Assembly (NCBI RefSeq): GCF_031312535.1
Contig: NZ_CP133594.1
Span: forward strand, 1,488,001 to 1,552,000
Length of the DNA stretch: 64,000 nucleotides
DNA from: Methanolobus mangrovi
GTDB lineage: Archaea > Halobacteriota > Methanosarcinia > Methanosarcinales > Methanosarcinaceae
Reading direction: 5' to 3'
The notes under the pieces were generated by a model. It saw only the letters and a program-made list of their open reading frames with translations, ran no database searches and was not told the DNA's origin. The position numbers were made by a program, and so were the translations under genes. The first letter of the stretch is position 1. Each line of letters begins with the position of its first letter. Below are positions 56,363 through 64,000 of this stretch, piece by piece.

Positions 56363-57448
56363 TCACCTTGTAATCGATTTTCTTACAGAGGATAGACGTG
56401 AAGGCTGCTTGGCCGGCGATACTTTTGCACCAGGTTTCAGGACATCGATGTTGGCAGGTGATCTAACCAATTCAGGCTTACCAGAGACAGCAGCAAATTC
56501 CACCTTTTCAGTCCCAACTACAACATCGATGGGTGCATTAACATCAGCATACTCATTGGCGGCTACTGACTGATCAAGGATAGTACCCACCTTCAAGGCA
56601 TCAGGTTGCTCCGTCACTTTTCCCATCGTAAGCCTATTGCCCACCAATTCCTTTTTAGCAGAGTCAAGTGTCATTCCCACAACATCAGGAACCAGGACAG
56701 AAGTTATCTTTGAGATTACTATATCAACAGTATCACCAGATCTTGCAACAGAACTTCCGGAGGGGATCTGTGAAAGTACAGTACCCTGAATCAAATCACT
56801 TTCTTTTTCAGTAATCTCCCCCTGTACGAATCCGGCATCCTTTATTAGAGATAGTGCAGAGTCCACGTCAAGTCCGATAACATCCGGGACATCGATAAGG
56901 TCAGAGAACACAGGTTGCTTTGCTGAAGAACTGATGGTGAATTCCACCTCGCTCAGATTGCCAGCAGGGATAACATCATCTGCTTTAGGCAACTGGAAAC
57001 GCAGTTCATTGTCCTGAACAGCAAGGTTCGTCCTGAGCTTTATGCTCATCGAACTCACACTATAATTCACATTCGATGAAGTGGAATTCATAGTTACATC
57101 CATCTCTTCAAGTGAATCACGGAATGTTTTTATAAGATTGGATGAGGTCAGTTCCGGCCTCGTACGTGAAAGTTGTTCCAGTTGCTTTTCAATTTCAGCT
57201 TTCTCCTTGAGTATTTCCTGTACCCTGCTGTCAAGGATAGCATAATCCTGTTTTAGGTTCAGGTTCTCCTTCTTCAATAATTCCAGTGAATCGTCTTTTA
57301 ATACGAGTTCCTTTTGTATTGCCCCATATTCAGATTCCAGCCCTTCGATCGTCTTTTGAACCAAAGTATAGCTCTGCTTCTTTGCGGCTGCTGTTGTTGA
57401 CCTGTTCAAACGATCAATGTTATTTCTAAGTTCTATGATATCGACCAT
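56363..57448 (-). CDS. Coiled-coil protein with two PASTA domains (cassette gene 3)
   Basis: A 361-residue protein without signal peptide or membrane segment. Residues ~30-95 form a coiled coil; ~104-172 a beta-rich domain (VNYSVSSMSIKLRTNLAVQD); ~187-247 and ~252-312 are two PASTA repeats (VPDVIGLDVDSALSLIKDAG and VPDVVGMTLDSAKKELVGN); the tail is basic and Pro/Ser-rich. PASTA domains normally sit outside the cell on penicillin-binding proteins or Ser/Thr kinases and bind cell-wall muropeptides. Here, in a peptidoglycan-free archaeon and in a seemingly cytoplasmic protein, they more likely act as an assembly scaffold. Second-to-last of four cassette genes; a short space of 16 bases separates it from gene 2. 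Confidence 0.82.
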   Translation of the reverse strand: MVDIIELRNNIDRLNRSTTAAAKKQSYTLVQKTIEGLESEYGAIQKELVLKDDSLELLKKENLNLKQDYAILDSRVQEILKEKAEIEKQLEQLSRTRPELTSSNLIKTFRDSLEEMDVTMNSTSSNVNYSVSSMSIKLRTNLAVQDNELRFQLPKADDVIPAGNLSEVEFTISSSAKQPVFSDLIDVPDVIGLDVDSALSLIKDAGFVQGEITEKESDLIQGTVLSQIPSGSSVARSGDTVDIVISKITSVLVPDVVGMTLDSAKKELVGNRLTMGKVTEQPDALKVGTILDQSVAANEYADVNAPIDVVVGTEKVEFAAVSGKPELVRSPANIDVLKPGAKVSPAKQPSRLSSVRKSITR

Positions 57449-57464
57449 CCCATACCCCCGAGTA

Positions 57465-57872
57465 TCATTCCTTCACTACTTTGGAAGATGAAGGAACCGA
57501 CACTATCTTGGCTTTCAGAACACTTGAACCTTTAACATCATAGGAATTAAGAGAATTGTATGAAGCATTCAATGGTGCTGCACTAAGGACACGTTTGTAG
57601 CCCCTTATACGGTTCTTTGAGTCACGTTCTTCCTCATACTTCATTGATAGAGCCATCTTCAGTTCGATATCCACCTCTGGTATGTGATACCAGGTTGCTT
57701 CAAGGCCATAATCCTGAAGAGCCTCATCACCTGAGAGCTCGATTTGAGTGTCAATGGAATTACGATCAAGTGCCTTCTGAGTCTCTGCAATAGATTTACC
57801 CATCTCGCTCAATATTGTAGATAGAGGACTTACAAGTACCTCTTCAATATTCACATTACTACTGGATGGCAT
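57465..57872 (-). CDS. Cassette gene 2, paralogue of gene 1
   Basis: A 135-residue protein of unknown family. It shares three blocks with the 202-residue product of gene 1: an N-terminal amphipathic helix (ILSEMGKSIAETQKALDRNS), a central strand pair (YGLEATWYHIPEVDIELKMA) and a C-terminal beta segment (NASYNSLNSYDVKGSSVLKA). It lacks the ~50 extra residues found between the first two blocks of gene 1. No signal peptide or membrane helix. The upstream 70 bases hold a strong hairpin that may lower its expression relative to gene 1. A GGAGGT ribosome binding site precedes the ATG. Confidence 0.78.
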   Translation of the reverse strand: MPSSSNVNIEEVLVSPLSTILSEMGKSIAETQKALDRNSIDTQIELSGDEALQDYGLEATWYHIPEVDIELKMALSMKYEEERDSKNRIRGYKRVLSAAPLNASYNSLNSYDVKGSSVLKAKIVSVPSSSKVVKE

Positions 57873-57906
57873 ATACTACCTCCTTCAATAATCATAAAAA
57901 TAAATA

Positions 57907-57932
57907 ATCAATGCAGGAATTTCTGCATTGAT
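57907..57932 (-). terminator. Intra-operon hairpin between cassette genes 1 and 2
   Basis: A perfect 10-bp inverted repeat (ATCAATGCAG, six-base loop, CTGCATTGAT) is followed on the minus strand by TATTTATTTTTATG. It could be a partial terminator, an mRNA-stabilising 3' hairpin for gene 1, or both. Confidence 0.6.
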
Positions 57933-57942
57933 ATTACATTAG

Positions 57943-58551
57943 TTACTCAGCAGCCTCTTTTACACGGACTGTAGGAACAGCTCTTTCAGGTGCTGGTACT
58001 GGCTTAAGGGTAGTTCTCAGAAGACTGGTACCCTCCTCATTGAATGTATACTTGGACTTGTATGTTGCATCATAGGTCGATGTGTATGCAACATTGGTAG
58101 TGTTCTCAAAGCTAACCTTGGACTTACCGAAGAGGAGACCTGCAAGACCACCCGACTGGTAGCTGCCCTTTATCTTCGATTCGTTGGTGAACTTGAATTC
58201 TCTGCCATATTTCTTTTCTGTAGAATACTCCCTCTTCATTGAAATCGTCATCTTTACCTCAATGATCGATTCGGTGAATTCATAGAAACGTGGCTCCAGA
58301 CCATAAGTCAACAATGACATTGGCTGGTCGTTCGTAACCACATCTGTTGCGGTGACGTTACCATCCTCATCCACTGTTTCCTCTATATAGAGAATTACAC
58401 TCCCAGCCTCTAGTTCTGTCTCTGCAAGGGCCTGTGCTACATTGATAGAATTCATATCAAGTGCGGTCTGCCCTTCTGCGATGGCAAAAGCCATCTCTTT
58501 TATCATGTCCCCGAATGGGACATCTAACAATTTCTGACCAACAGATACCAT
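57943..58551 (-). CDS. Cassette gene 1, founder of the paralogous pair
   Basis: A 202-residue protein, family not recognised. Residues ~14-34 (GDMIKEMAFAIAEGQTALDM) are the helix shared with gene 2; ~82-115 (YGLEPRFYEFTESIIEVKMT) the shared strand pair; ~155-190 (AYTSTYDATYKSKYTFNEEG) the shared C-terminal strands. In between lies a Glu/Asp-rich insertion. It is predicted cytoplasmic and rich in beta strands, which suits a self-assembling structural protein. The general layout faintly recalls DUF2589-type proteins, but I cannot confirm a relation. GGGAGG six bases ahead of the ATG is a strong ribosome binding site; 14 extra in-frame codons upstream are unlikely to be used. First gene of the operon. 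Confidence 0.8.
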   Translation of the reverse strand: MVSVGQKLLDVPFGDMIKEMAFAIAEGQTALDMNSINVAQALAETELEAGSVILYIEETVDEDGNVTATDVVTNDQPMSLLTYGLEPRFYEFTESIIEVKMTISMKREYSTEKKYGREFKFTNESKIKGSYQSGGLAGLLFGKSKVSFENTTNVAYTSTYDATYKSKYTFNEEGTSLLRTTLKPVPAPERAVPTVRVKEAAE

Positions 58552-58569
58552 ATTAACCCTCCCAAATTT

Positions 58570-58615
58570 TAGGTACATTATAATATAAGACATTATAATT
58601 TAAAAGATTTTGCTA
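58570..58615 (-). promoter_or_regulatory. Cassette promoter region with repeated ACATTATAAT
   Basis: ACATTATAAT occurs at 58575-58584 and 58590-58599 (plus-strand reading), 15 bases apart, beside a TTTAAA TATA-like element. These lie 25-60 bases before the gene 1 ATG, a fitting place for a promoter and operator. Confidence 0.5.
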
Positions 58616-58768
58616 TAAATAATATAATTCTACCAAAAAATATTGTTGAGTGTTTCCACACATCAGATAAATTCCCAAAATATTGCATTCTGCAATCTAT
58701 TTCAAAAAAAAACAAGCTGATAATATTTTAAATACAAAAAGAAAAGGTAAATAAGAATGAACTACAGT

Positions 58769-59365
58769 TCATCCCTGAGCTACAGACCTTCCCACTTCAA
58801 AAGCCCTGACATTAATATCAATGGTCTTTGGAGGGACAAGTTCCCTGACACACTCAAGCATAGTGCCTACAGGTATCGGCAGGTAATTTGAGACCGCACC
58901 CACCATAACAACATTCATGGATTGCGGATGCCCTGCTTCTTTTGCAAGCTCTGTGGCATTGAAGGCTTTTACCTCATGATTCTGCCCTAGTTTGGCAATT
59001 ATTGCTTCAACATCCGGGTAAGTGCAAAGACCTGAAGTTACAGTTACCGGAAGTATCGGGTCGGTGTTGACTATAATTATACCATCGTCAGAAAGATATT
59101 CAAGGTATCTCAGTGCCTCGCTTGGTTCAAGGGCAAGAAGTACATCAGCACCTTTCAAAGGGATCATGGAACCGAGTTCACAGTCAAGCCTGATGTGGTT
59201 TACTACAGAACCGCCACGTTGTGCCATTCCATGAGTTTCAGCTGCACGTACCGGCATGTTTTCCTTCACAGCAGCCTTGCCGATTATATCTGATGCAAGG
59301 ATCGCACCCTGTCCGCCTACACCGGCGATGACAAGATCGAATCGGGATATTCCTTCAGCACTCAT
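58769..59365 (-). CDS. iorB: Indolepyruvate ferredoxin oxidoreductase, beta subunit
   Basis: The small subunit of indolepyruvate:ferredoxin oxidoreductase, which decarboxylates aryl pyruvates to aryl-acetyl-CoA with ferredoxin as acceptor, or runs in reverse to assimilate aryl acids. The 198-residue protein has VIAGVGGQGAILASDIIGKAA, the gamma-domain nucleotide-like loop, and AETHGMAQRGGSVVNHIRL, cut as HGMAQRGGSVV. GAGGTG precedes the ATG, which overlaps the iorA stop by four bases, so the pair is coupled. Confidence 0.95.
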   Translation of the reverse strand: MSAEGISRFDLVIAGVGGQGAILASDIIGKAAVKENMPVRAAETHGMAQRGGSVVNHIRLDCELGSMIPLKGADVLLALEPSEALRYLEYLSDDGIIIVNTDPILPVTVTSGLCTYPDVEAIIAKLGQNHEVKAFNATELAKEAGHPQSMNVVMVGAVSNYLPIPVGTMLECVRELVPPKTIDINVRAFEVGRSVAQG

Positions 59366-61191
59366 TTCTTCACCTCTGAGATAGCATCAAACTTGCACAT
59401 ACGTGAACATACCCCACAGCCAGTACACATGTTATTTATAGATGCTTTTTTGGTCTTAGTATCAAATTCAATTGCAGGGCAACCGAGATTCACACATAGC
59501 CTGCATCCCACACATTTTTCAGCATCGACAGTAAATGGTTTTCTGCGAATGCCGGCACGTTTTGCATCAATGATACAATATTGCCTTGTGATGACAACGG
59601 AAGTTCCTTTGTAGCCCTTTGCCCTCTTGAAGACCTCTTCAGTCTGTTCAAGGTCATAAGGGTCGACGACTTCCACAAACTCGGCACCAAGTCCTCTGCA
59701 AAGCGCCTCAAGAGATACTTCCACCGTTGGCTCACCTGTGGCAGTCTTACCCATACCAGGATTTGGCTGGTGACCGGTCATTGCAGTGATACGATTGTCT
59801 ACTATAGTTACTGTGATGTCAGCTTTATTATAGATAGCATTGAGCAGACCATTCATTCCGGTGTGGAAAAATGTTGAATCCCCAATGGAACAGCAGATAG
59901 GTTTTTTCTCGCCTGCCTGATACATCCCACTTGCCACAGTTATGCTTCCGCCCATACAGAGTGTTGTGTCAACTGTACCGCTCTGGATACCCAGTGTATA
60001 GCAACCAATGTCGCTTGGGAAGATCGCATTCTTACCATACACTTTTTTCATGACATGGAAAGTTGCCCTGTGGGAACATCCCGGACACATTACAGGAGGA
60101 CGCATAGGAAGGTCGATCCTGCATGCATCGTAATCAAAATCTTCCCCGACATCAGCCGGAACGGCAGTTCGTTCAAGTCCGAGAACTTCTGCAAGAACAT
60201 CTGCACAAATATCTGTGTTCAGCTCGAACACTCTTGGAACAGGACCCTGCATCTTGCCTATTACCTCAACGCTGGCACCGGTCTGCTGTGCTATTATCCG
60301 TACCTGTTCTTCCACTACAGGTTCCATTTCCTCGAAAACAAGGATCCTTTCAACATTTTCCATCAGGGTCCGTATCTTGTCCTCTGGAACAGGATAAGTC
60401 CCTATCTTAAGGAATGATGCATTCAATCCCTGTTTTATGATGGCTTCTTTGGCATATACGGAAGCAATTCCTGATGCTATGACACCAAGTGTTGAACCTT
60501 TGTTGATCTCCAGTTCATTCCAGGGAGAGTTCTCGAGTTCGGCAAGGATATCTTTTTGCAGTTCAAGCAGGTGAATATGCTGCACCCTGGCATTCTTTGG
60601 GACCATGACCCATCTTTCGAGCTCCTTCTGGAAGTTTGCTGCAGGTTTGTTCTCATTTACAGATCCGAGTTCCACATCGGATTTCCCATGGGATATGCGT
60701 GTTGTGGGCCTGAAAATTACAGGCATCTGCACCTTATTTGATAGCTCGAATGCATATGAGATCATGTCCTTTGCTTCCTGTGGTGTGGAAGGGTCCAGAC
60801 ATGGGATAAGTGAGAATTGTGAGTACCTGCGAGTATCCTGTTCGTTCTGTGATGAGTGGCATGAAGGATCATCTGCAACGATGATAATCATACTGCCCTT
60901 GACACCGGTATATGCCAGAGTCATCAGCGGGTCTGCTGCAACGTTGAGTCCAACATGTTTCATGGTCACTACGGAACGCACACCAGCCATCGCAGCACCG
61001 GCTGCAACTTCAAAGGCAACTTTCTCATTGACCGACCACTCTACGTAAAAATCCCTTTCCTTCATTCCTGCCAGTGTACCGATGATCTCGGATGACGGTG
61101 TCCCGGGATACCCGGATATAACCTGTCCTCCTCCTTCCACGATACCGCGTGCAATTGCAACGTTTCCCAGCATGTACTCGCGTGTGCTCAT
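59362..61191 (-). CDS. iorA: Indolepyruvate ferredoxin oxidoreductase, alpha subunit
   Basis: The large subunit, 609 residues. The N-terminal pyrimidine domain has VISGYPGTPSSEIIGTLA and EWSVNEKVAFEVAAGAAMAG; the TPP-binding domain holds GDSTFFHTGMNGLLNAIYNK with NRITAMTGHQPNPG. The C-terminus carries two [4Fe-4S] motifs, CVGCRLCVNLGCP and CTGCGVCSRMCK, as in archaeal IorA. In methanogens the complex serves aromatic amino-acid synthesis from aryl acids. AAGGAG lies about six bases before the ATG. First gene of iorA-iorB. Confidence 0.96.
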   Translation of the reverse strand: MSTREYMLGNVAIARGIVEGGGQVISGYPGTPSSEIIGTLAGMKERDFYVEWSVNEKVAFEVAAGAAMAGVRSVVTMKHVGLNVAADPLMTLAYTGVKGSMIIIVADDPSCHSSQNEQDTRRYSQFSLIPCLDPSTPQEAKDMISYAFELSNKVQMPVIFRPTTRISHGKSDVELGSVNENKPAANFQKELERWVMVPKNARVQHIHLLELQKDILAELENSPWNELEINKGSTLGVIASGIASVYAKEAIIKQGLNASFLKIGTYPVPEDKIRTLMENVERILVFEEMEPVVEEQVRIIAQQTGASVEVIGKMQGPVPRVFELNTDICADVLAEVLGLERTAVPADVGEDFDYDACRIDLPMRPPVMCPGCSHRATFHVMKKVYGKNAIFPSDIGCYTLGIQSGTVDTTLCMGGSITVASGMYQAGEKKPICCSIGDSTFFHTGMNGLLNAIYNKADITVTIVDNRITAMTGHQPNPGMGKTATGEPTVEVSLEALCRGLGAEFVEVVDPYDLEQTEEVFKRAKGYKGTSVVITRQYCIIDAKRAGIRRKPFTVDAEKCVGCRLCVNLGCPAIEFDTKTKKASINNMCTGCGVCSRMCKFDAISEVKK

Positions 61192-61390
61192 TATAATCTC
61201 CTTCTAGCCCTTACTTAACGATTATTGATAAAGATATCCAAAAGGATGTTGTATGTTAACATATGTCACTGCATGATGATTTAGTAATAACTGAACAAGA
61301 ATAAACACGATATCAGCAGTGTCCTGTAAATATTTATAAACAAACACCGTGAAAATATAAACAATAGTTCTCCACAGGAGATAAGAACCC

Positions 61391-62452
61391 ATGATAACGA
61401 TTCGCTTTTACAGAATCTATGATATAGGACTGGATATTGACCTTGACTGGCTCGAAAAGGAACTGGCCAGCAGCTTCACCACAGCAAGAGCAAGCTTTGT
61501 GCGCGTCAGGCCCACATCTATTATCATGGAGGTAACGCCACTTTTTGTAAGACTGGGACAATGTAGTGTGGAGAAAGAAGGAAAGGACTTTGAGTTCTCT
61601 GTTTTTGCACGCATTTTCCGAATTGGTGCCATCAGCCTGTGTTTCGTTTATGAGAAAGAAGATGCAGATTTTGAATTCCTTGAAAATACAGCATTGTTAT
61701 TCTCTGAACAGGAAGGACTTGAGGACCTGTTCCTGTCACATCTCAATACCCTCGCAGACATACTCAAGCCCCATATCAGAGGGTTTTCACTTAGCCCGGA
61801 TTTCTTTGAAGACTATACTATCTACCATATGAACTGGATAGATGATTACATTGACCCAATGCCACTGCTTGCTGGTGAGAAAATAGATTTTTCACCGCAG
61901 ATGAAAGAGGAAACGCTTAAAAGTGCGCAGAGTTATACAAAGAATGACCGTGCCATATTTTCCTGGGACTCTGCACTTATATGCGACCCCGATACTCCTA
62001 CAGACCTTTTTGACCTTATAGAGTTTGCAAATGTTCAGGTCTTTGAACTGCGTTATTATGACAGGGAACTGAGCAGGAGCATGGAAAAAATGTACGATGA
62101 CATCGCCCTTGCAGACAAACTCCCTTTTTTCAAAAGAAGACACCTGTACAGGACGATTATGACTCAGCTCATGCAGGACAATGCTGCCCTTTCCGAGGTC
62201 ACCGAAAAGGTCAACAACCTTATCAAAGTCACTGAGGACGTTTACTATGCAAGGGTATATGCCACCGTCCTGAAAACACTGAGAAGCGAACAGTGGAGCG
62301 AGAGCGTAAACCATAAAATAGACATTATCAGGGACAATTATTCAATGCTCTCTGATGAGGTAAGAATCCAACACTCCAATTATCTTGAATGGATAATTAT
62401 TGTGCTGATCGCGATCGAGATTGTGATGGCGGTTGTTGAGAGGATAGTTTGA
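61391..62452 (+). CDS. RMD1/DUF155-family protein with C-terminal membrane anchor
   Basis: A 353-residue protein resembling RMD1/DUF155, a family known mainly from eukaryotic mitochondria (Rmd1, MIOREX factors). Features are a beta-rich N-terminus (TIRFYRIYDIGLDIDLDWLE), a helical region with EVTEKVNNLIKVTEDVYYARVYA, cut as VNNLIKVTEDVYYARVY, and the closing HSNYLEWIIIVLIAIEIVMA, the family-typical single C-terminal helix preceded by an H-x-x-x-LEW motif. Function unknown. CAGGAG lies ten bases before the ATG, with a TATA-like ATTTATAAAC near 61330. No partner gene is evident. Confidence 0.85.
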   Translation: MITIRFYRIYDIGLDIDLDWLEKELASSFTTARASFVRVRPTSIIMEVTPLFVRLGQCSVEKEGKDFEFSVFARIFRIGAISLCFVYEKEDADFEFLENTALLFSEQEGLEDLFLSHLNTLADILKPHIRGFSLSPDFFEDYTIYHMNWIDDYIDPMPLLAGEKIDFSPQMKEETLKSAQSYTKNDRAIFSWDSALICDPDTPTDLFDLIEFANVQVFELRYYDRELSRSMEKMYDDIALADKLPFFKRRHLYRTIMTQLMQDNAALSEVTEKVNNLIKVTEDVYYARVYATVLKTLRSEQWSESVNHKIDIIRDNYSMLSDEVRIQHSNYLEWIIIVLIAIEIVMAVVERIV

Positions 62453-62482
62453 GCTTGTGTTTTTTGCTTTAATTTTAGTTTG

Positions 62483-62534
62483 CTTTACTTAGAATGAGGG
62501 ATGAATCCTAAGTAAAGGAAGCTTTACTTATTTT
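62483..62534 (+). terminator. Terminator with two mutually exclusive hairpins
   Basis: CTTTACTT occurs at 62483 and 62522 with its complement AAGTAAAG at 62510-62517 between them, so segment 2 can pair with 1 (10 bp) or 3 (8 bp); the latter is followed by ATTTTTAAA and fits an intrinsic terminator for the upstream gene. Confidence 0.55.
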
Positions 62535-62652
62535 TAAATCCTTCAACCCTTACGTCATAATCGACAAATTTAAAACCAAAGAACTATGTGCAATACCACT
62601 ATAATATATAATCTGACATCACTCTTTTAAAAAACCCAAGGTGGTTTATTTC

Positions 62653-64000
62653 ATGGTTCTGGAAATTGAAGAAAAGGTCATTGAAGCAAAGAAGGCATCC
62701 ATTATCCTCGCAAGTGTCAGCACAGACACAAAGAATGCTGCTCTTGAAGCAATGGCACAGGCACTTGACGATAATCGCGATAAAATACTTGAAGCAAACC
62801 AGAAGGACGTTGAGACTGCTGAAAAGCTGAAAAGGAAAGGAGAACTTTCCCAGGCTCTTGTGGACAGGCTCAAGGTCAGCGACAGTAAGATCAGCGGAAT
62901 GATAGACGGTATACGTGACGTAATAAACCTTGAAGACCCCGTGGGCAAGACCATGGAGGCACTTGAACTTGATCAGGGTCTTGAACTCTACAAGGTAAGC
63001 TCCCCTATCGGACTCATCGGAGTAATATTTGAAGCACGTCCTGATGTCGTACCACAGGTCATGTCCCTCTGTCTTAAAAGTGGGAATGCCACCATATTCA
63101 AAGGCGGTAGCGAGGCACTCAACTCCAACCGCGTGATCTTCAATCTCTTAAATGAAGCAGCTGAATCCGTAAAAGGAATGCCTGAAGGTGCATTCCAGCT
63201 AATGGAAACAAGGGAAGAGGTCAATGACATTCTCAGCATGGACGCATATATCGACCTGCTTATCCCAAGAGGGTCCAACGCATTTGTAAAATACATGCAG
63301 GACAACACAAAGATACCTGTTCTCGGACATGCAGACGGTATCTGTCACGTATATGTTGACGATGAAGCAGACCTTGGAAAAGCATATGATGTATGTTTTG
63401 ACTCAAAAGCCCAGTATCCTGCGGTCTGTAATGCAATGGAAACACTGCTGATCAACGAAAAGATAGCCGATAAATTCCTTCCTAAGATGGCAAGGATGTA
63501 TGGCGATGCAAATGTAGAAATGCGCTGTGATGACAGCTCCTTTAAGATACTTGAGGAAATAGACTTCCTCCAAAACGTAAGCAGAGCCACTGAAGACGAC
63601 TGGAAGACCGAGTACAACGACCTGATACTTTCTATAAAGATAGTCGGGTCTATGGAAGAGGCCATTGAACATATCAACAATTATGGTTCCCATCACACAG
63701 ATGCCATCATAACGGAAAGCGACCTCAAAAAGAAGAGATTCACTGAACTGGTAGACTCATCAAGCGTGATGATCAACGCATCCACACGATTCGCAGATGG
63801 TTTCCGCTATGGAAAAGGCGCAGAAGTCGGCATCAGCACTAACAAGATACACGCACGTGGTCCTGTTGGCATGGAAGGACTCCTTATCTACAAATACATA
63901 CTCGTGGGCAATGGCGACAAAGTTGCAGATTATGCAGGACCCGATGCGAAGAAATTCACACATCGCAGACTCAACAAGACAGCAGCAAATGCTCTTTCCA
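62653..64000 (+). CDS. proA: Gamma-glutamyl phosphate reductase (3' end outside window)
   Basis: Reduces gamma-glutamyl phosphate with NADPH to glutamate semialdehyde, the second step of proline synthesis. 449 codons are in the window without a stop; the family is usually about this long, so only a few residues are missing. Signatures are PIGLIGVIFEARPDVVPQV, the SGNATIFKGGSEA loop, LIPRGSNAFVKYM and the catalytic cysteine in KAQYPAVCNAMETLL; the end shows GAEVGISTNKIHARGPVG. AAGGTGG lies eight bases before the ATG and a TATA-like TATAATATATAAT about 45 bases upstream. The frame stays open to the last base. Confidence 0.96.
   Translation, partial: MVLEIEEKVIEAKKASIILASVSTDTKNAALEAMAQALDDNRDKILEANQKDVETAEKLKRKGELSQALVDRLKVSDSKISGMIDGIRDVINLEDPVGKTMEALELDQGLELYKVSSPIGLIGVIFEARPDVVPQVMSLCLKSGNATIFKGGSEALNSNRVIFNLLNEAAESVKGMPEGAFQLMETREEVNDILSMDAYIDLLIPRGSNAFVKYMQDNTKIPVLGHADGICHVYVDDEADLGKAYDVCFDSKAQYPAVCNAMETLLINEKIADKFLPKMARMYGDANVEMRCDDSSFKILEEIDFLQNVSRATEDDWKTEYNDLILSIKIVGSMEEAIEHINNYGSHHTDAIITESDLKKKRFTELVDSSSVMINASTRFADGFRYGKGAEVGISTNKIHARGPVGMEGLLIYKYILVGNGDKVADYAGPDAKKFTHRRLNKTAANALS

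Noticed and set aside
61417-61632. Long open frames antisense to genes, for example within the RMD1-like, proA and ribosomal genes
   Set aside because: They mirror codon bias of the real genes, have no ribosome binding sites and no recognisable products.

Overview
This window is chromosomal DNA of a methanogenic archaeon of the Methanosarcinaceae, with Methanolobus or Methanococcoides as the best guess. The evidence is the archaeal ribosomal gene string (rpl3 to rpl15, secY, adk, DUF106, cmk, truB; rps13, rps4, rps11, rpoD), a [4Fe-4S] RNA polymerase subunit D, the ether-lipid enzyme CarS, archaeal-type UppS, an iron-sulfur flavoprotein, methanogen families DUF2769 and DUF2551, archaeosortase-type C-terminal signals (PEF and VPXXXP), TATA-box promoters and GGTGAT-type ribosome binding sites. 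I see no prophage, insertion sequence or CRISPR array.

Layout. 0-9.6 kb: the end of uvrA, a large hybrid histidine kinase, purB, the ammonium transporter/PII pair amtB-glnK behind a complex promoter, and several small regulatory or membrane genes. 9.6-21.4 kb: a DMT exporter, a repeat-bearing intergenic region, a cysteine-rich DUF2769 protein, thrC, two unrelated metallophosphoesterases (one a large exported protein), a flavoprotein, tRNA-Leu(CAG), and argF, purD, carS-pyrE. 21.5-32.9 kb: a CcmF-like heme-lyase split over two genes, exonuclease VII (xseA-xseB), a Tad/archaellum-like secretion ATPase with its membrane platform, a flavin reductase, a ferredoxin, a radical SAM enzyme, a DUF2551 protein and UppS. 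33-36.7 kb: an alarmone-hydrolase-like HD protein, two tandem tRNA-Leu(GAG) genes and the rps13-rps4-rps11-rpoD operon (minus strand). 37-54.7 kb: an MFS transporter, a zinc-ribbon protein, tRNA-Ser(GGA), then the secY-adk-DUF106-cmk-truB unit and the long ribosomal operon, all on the minus strand.

54.7-64 kb: a divergent galU, an unrecognised four-gene minus-strand cassette (two paralogous proteins, a coiled-coil/PASTA protein and a small basic protein), iorB-iorA, an RMD1/DUF155-family protein and proA, which runs off the end.

The cassette at 56.1-58.6 kb is the best candidate for an undescribed system: a compact operon whose first two products share three sequence blocks, with a strong hairpin after the first gene that could set protein ratios. 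Other non-routine items are a 43-codon leaderless ORF ahead of the S10-type operon, twin perfect hairpins in the rps13 leader, an in-frame mini-ORF abutting amtB, two genes whose ribosome binding site points at a CTG codon, and an exported phosphoesterase with an AttH/CrtC-like N-terminal domain. Gene families were recognised by eye; no database search was run.
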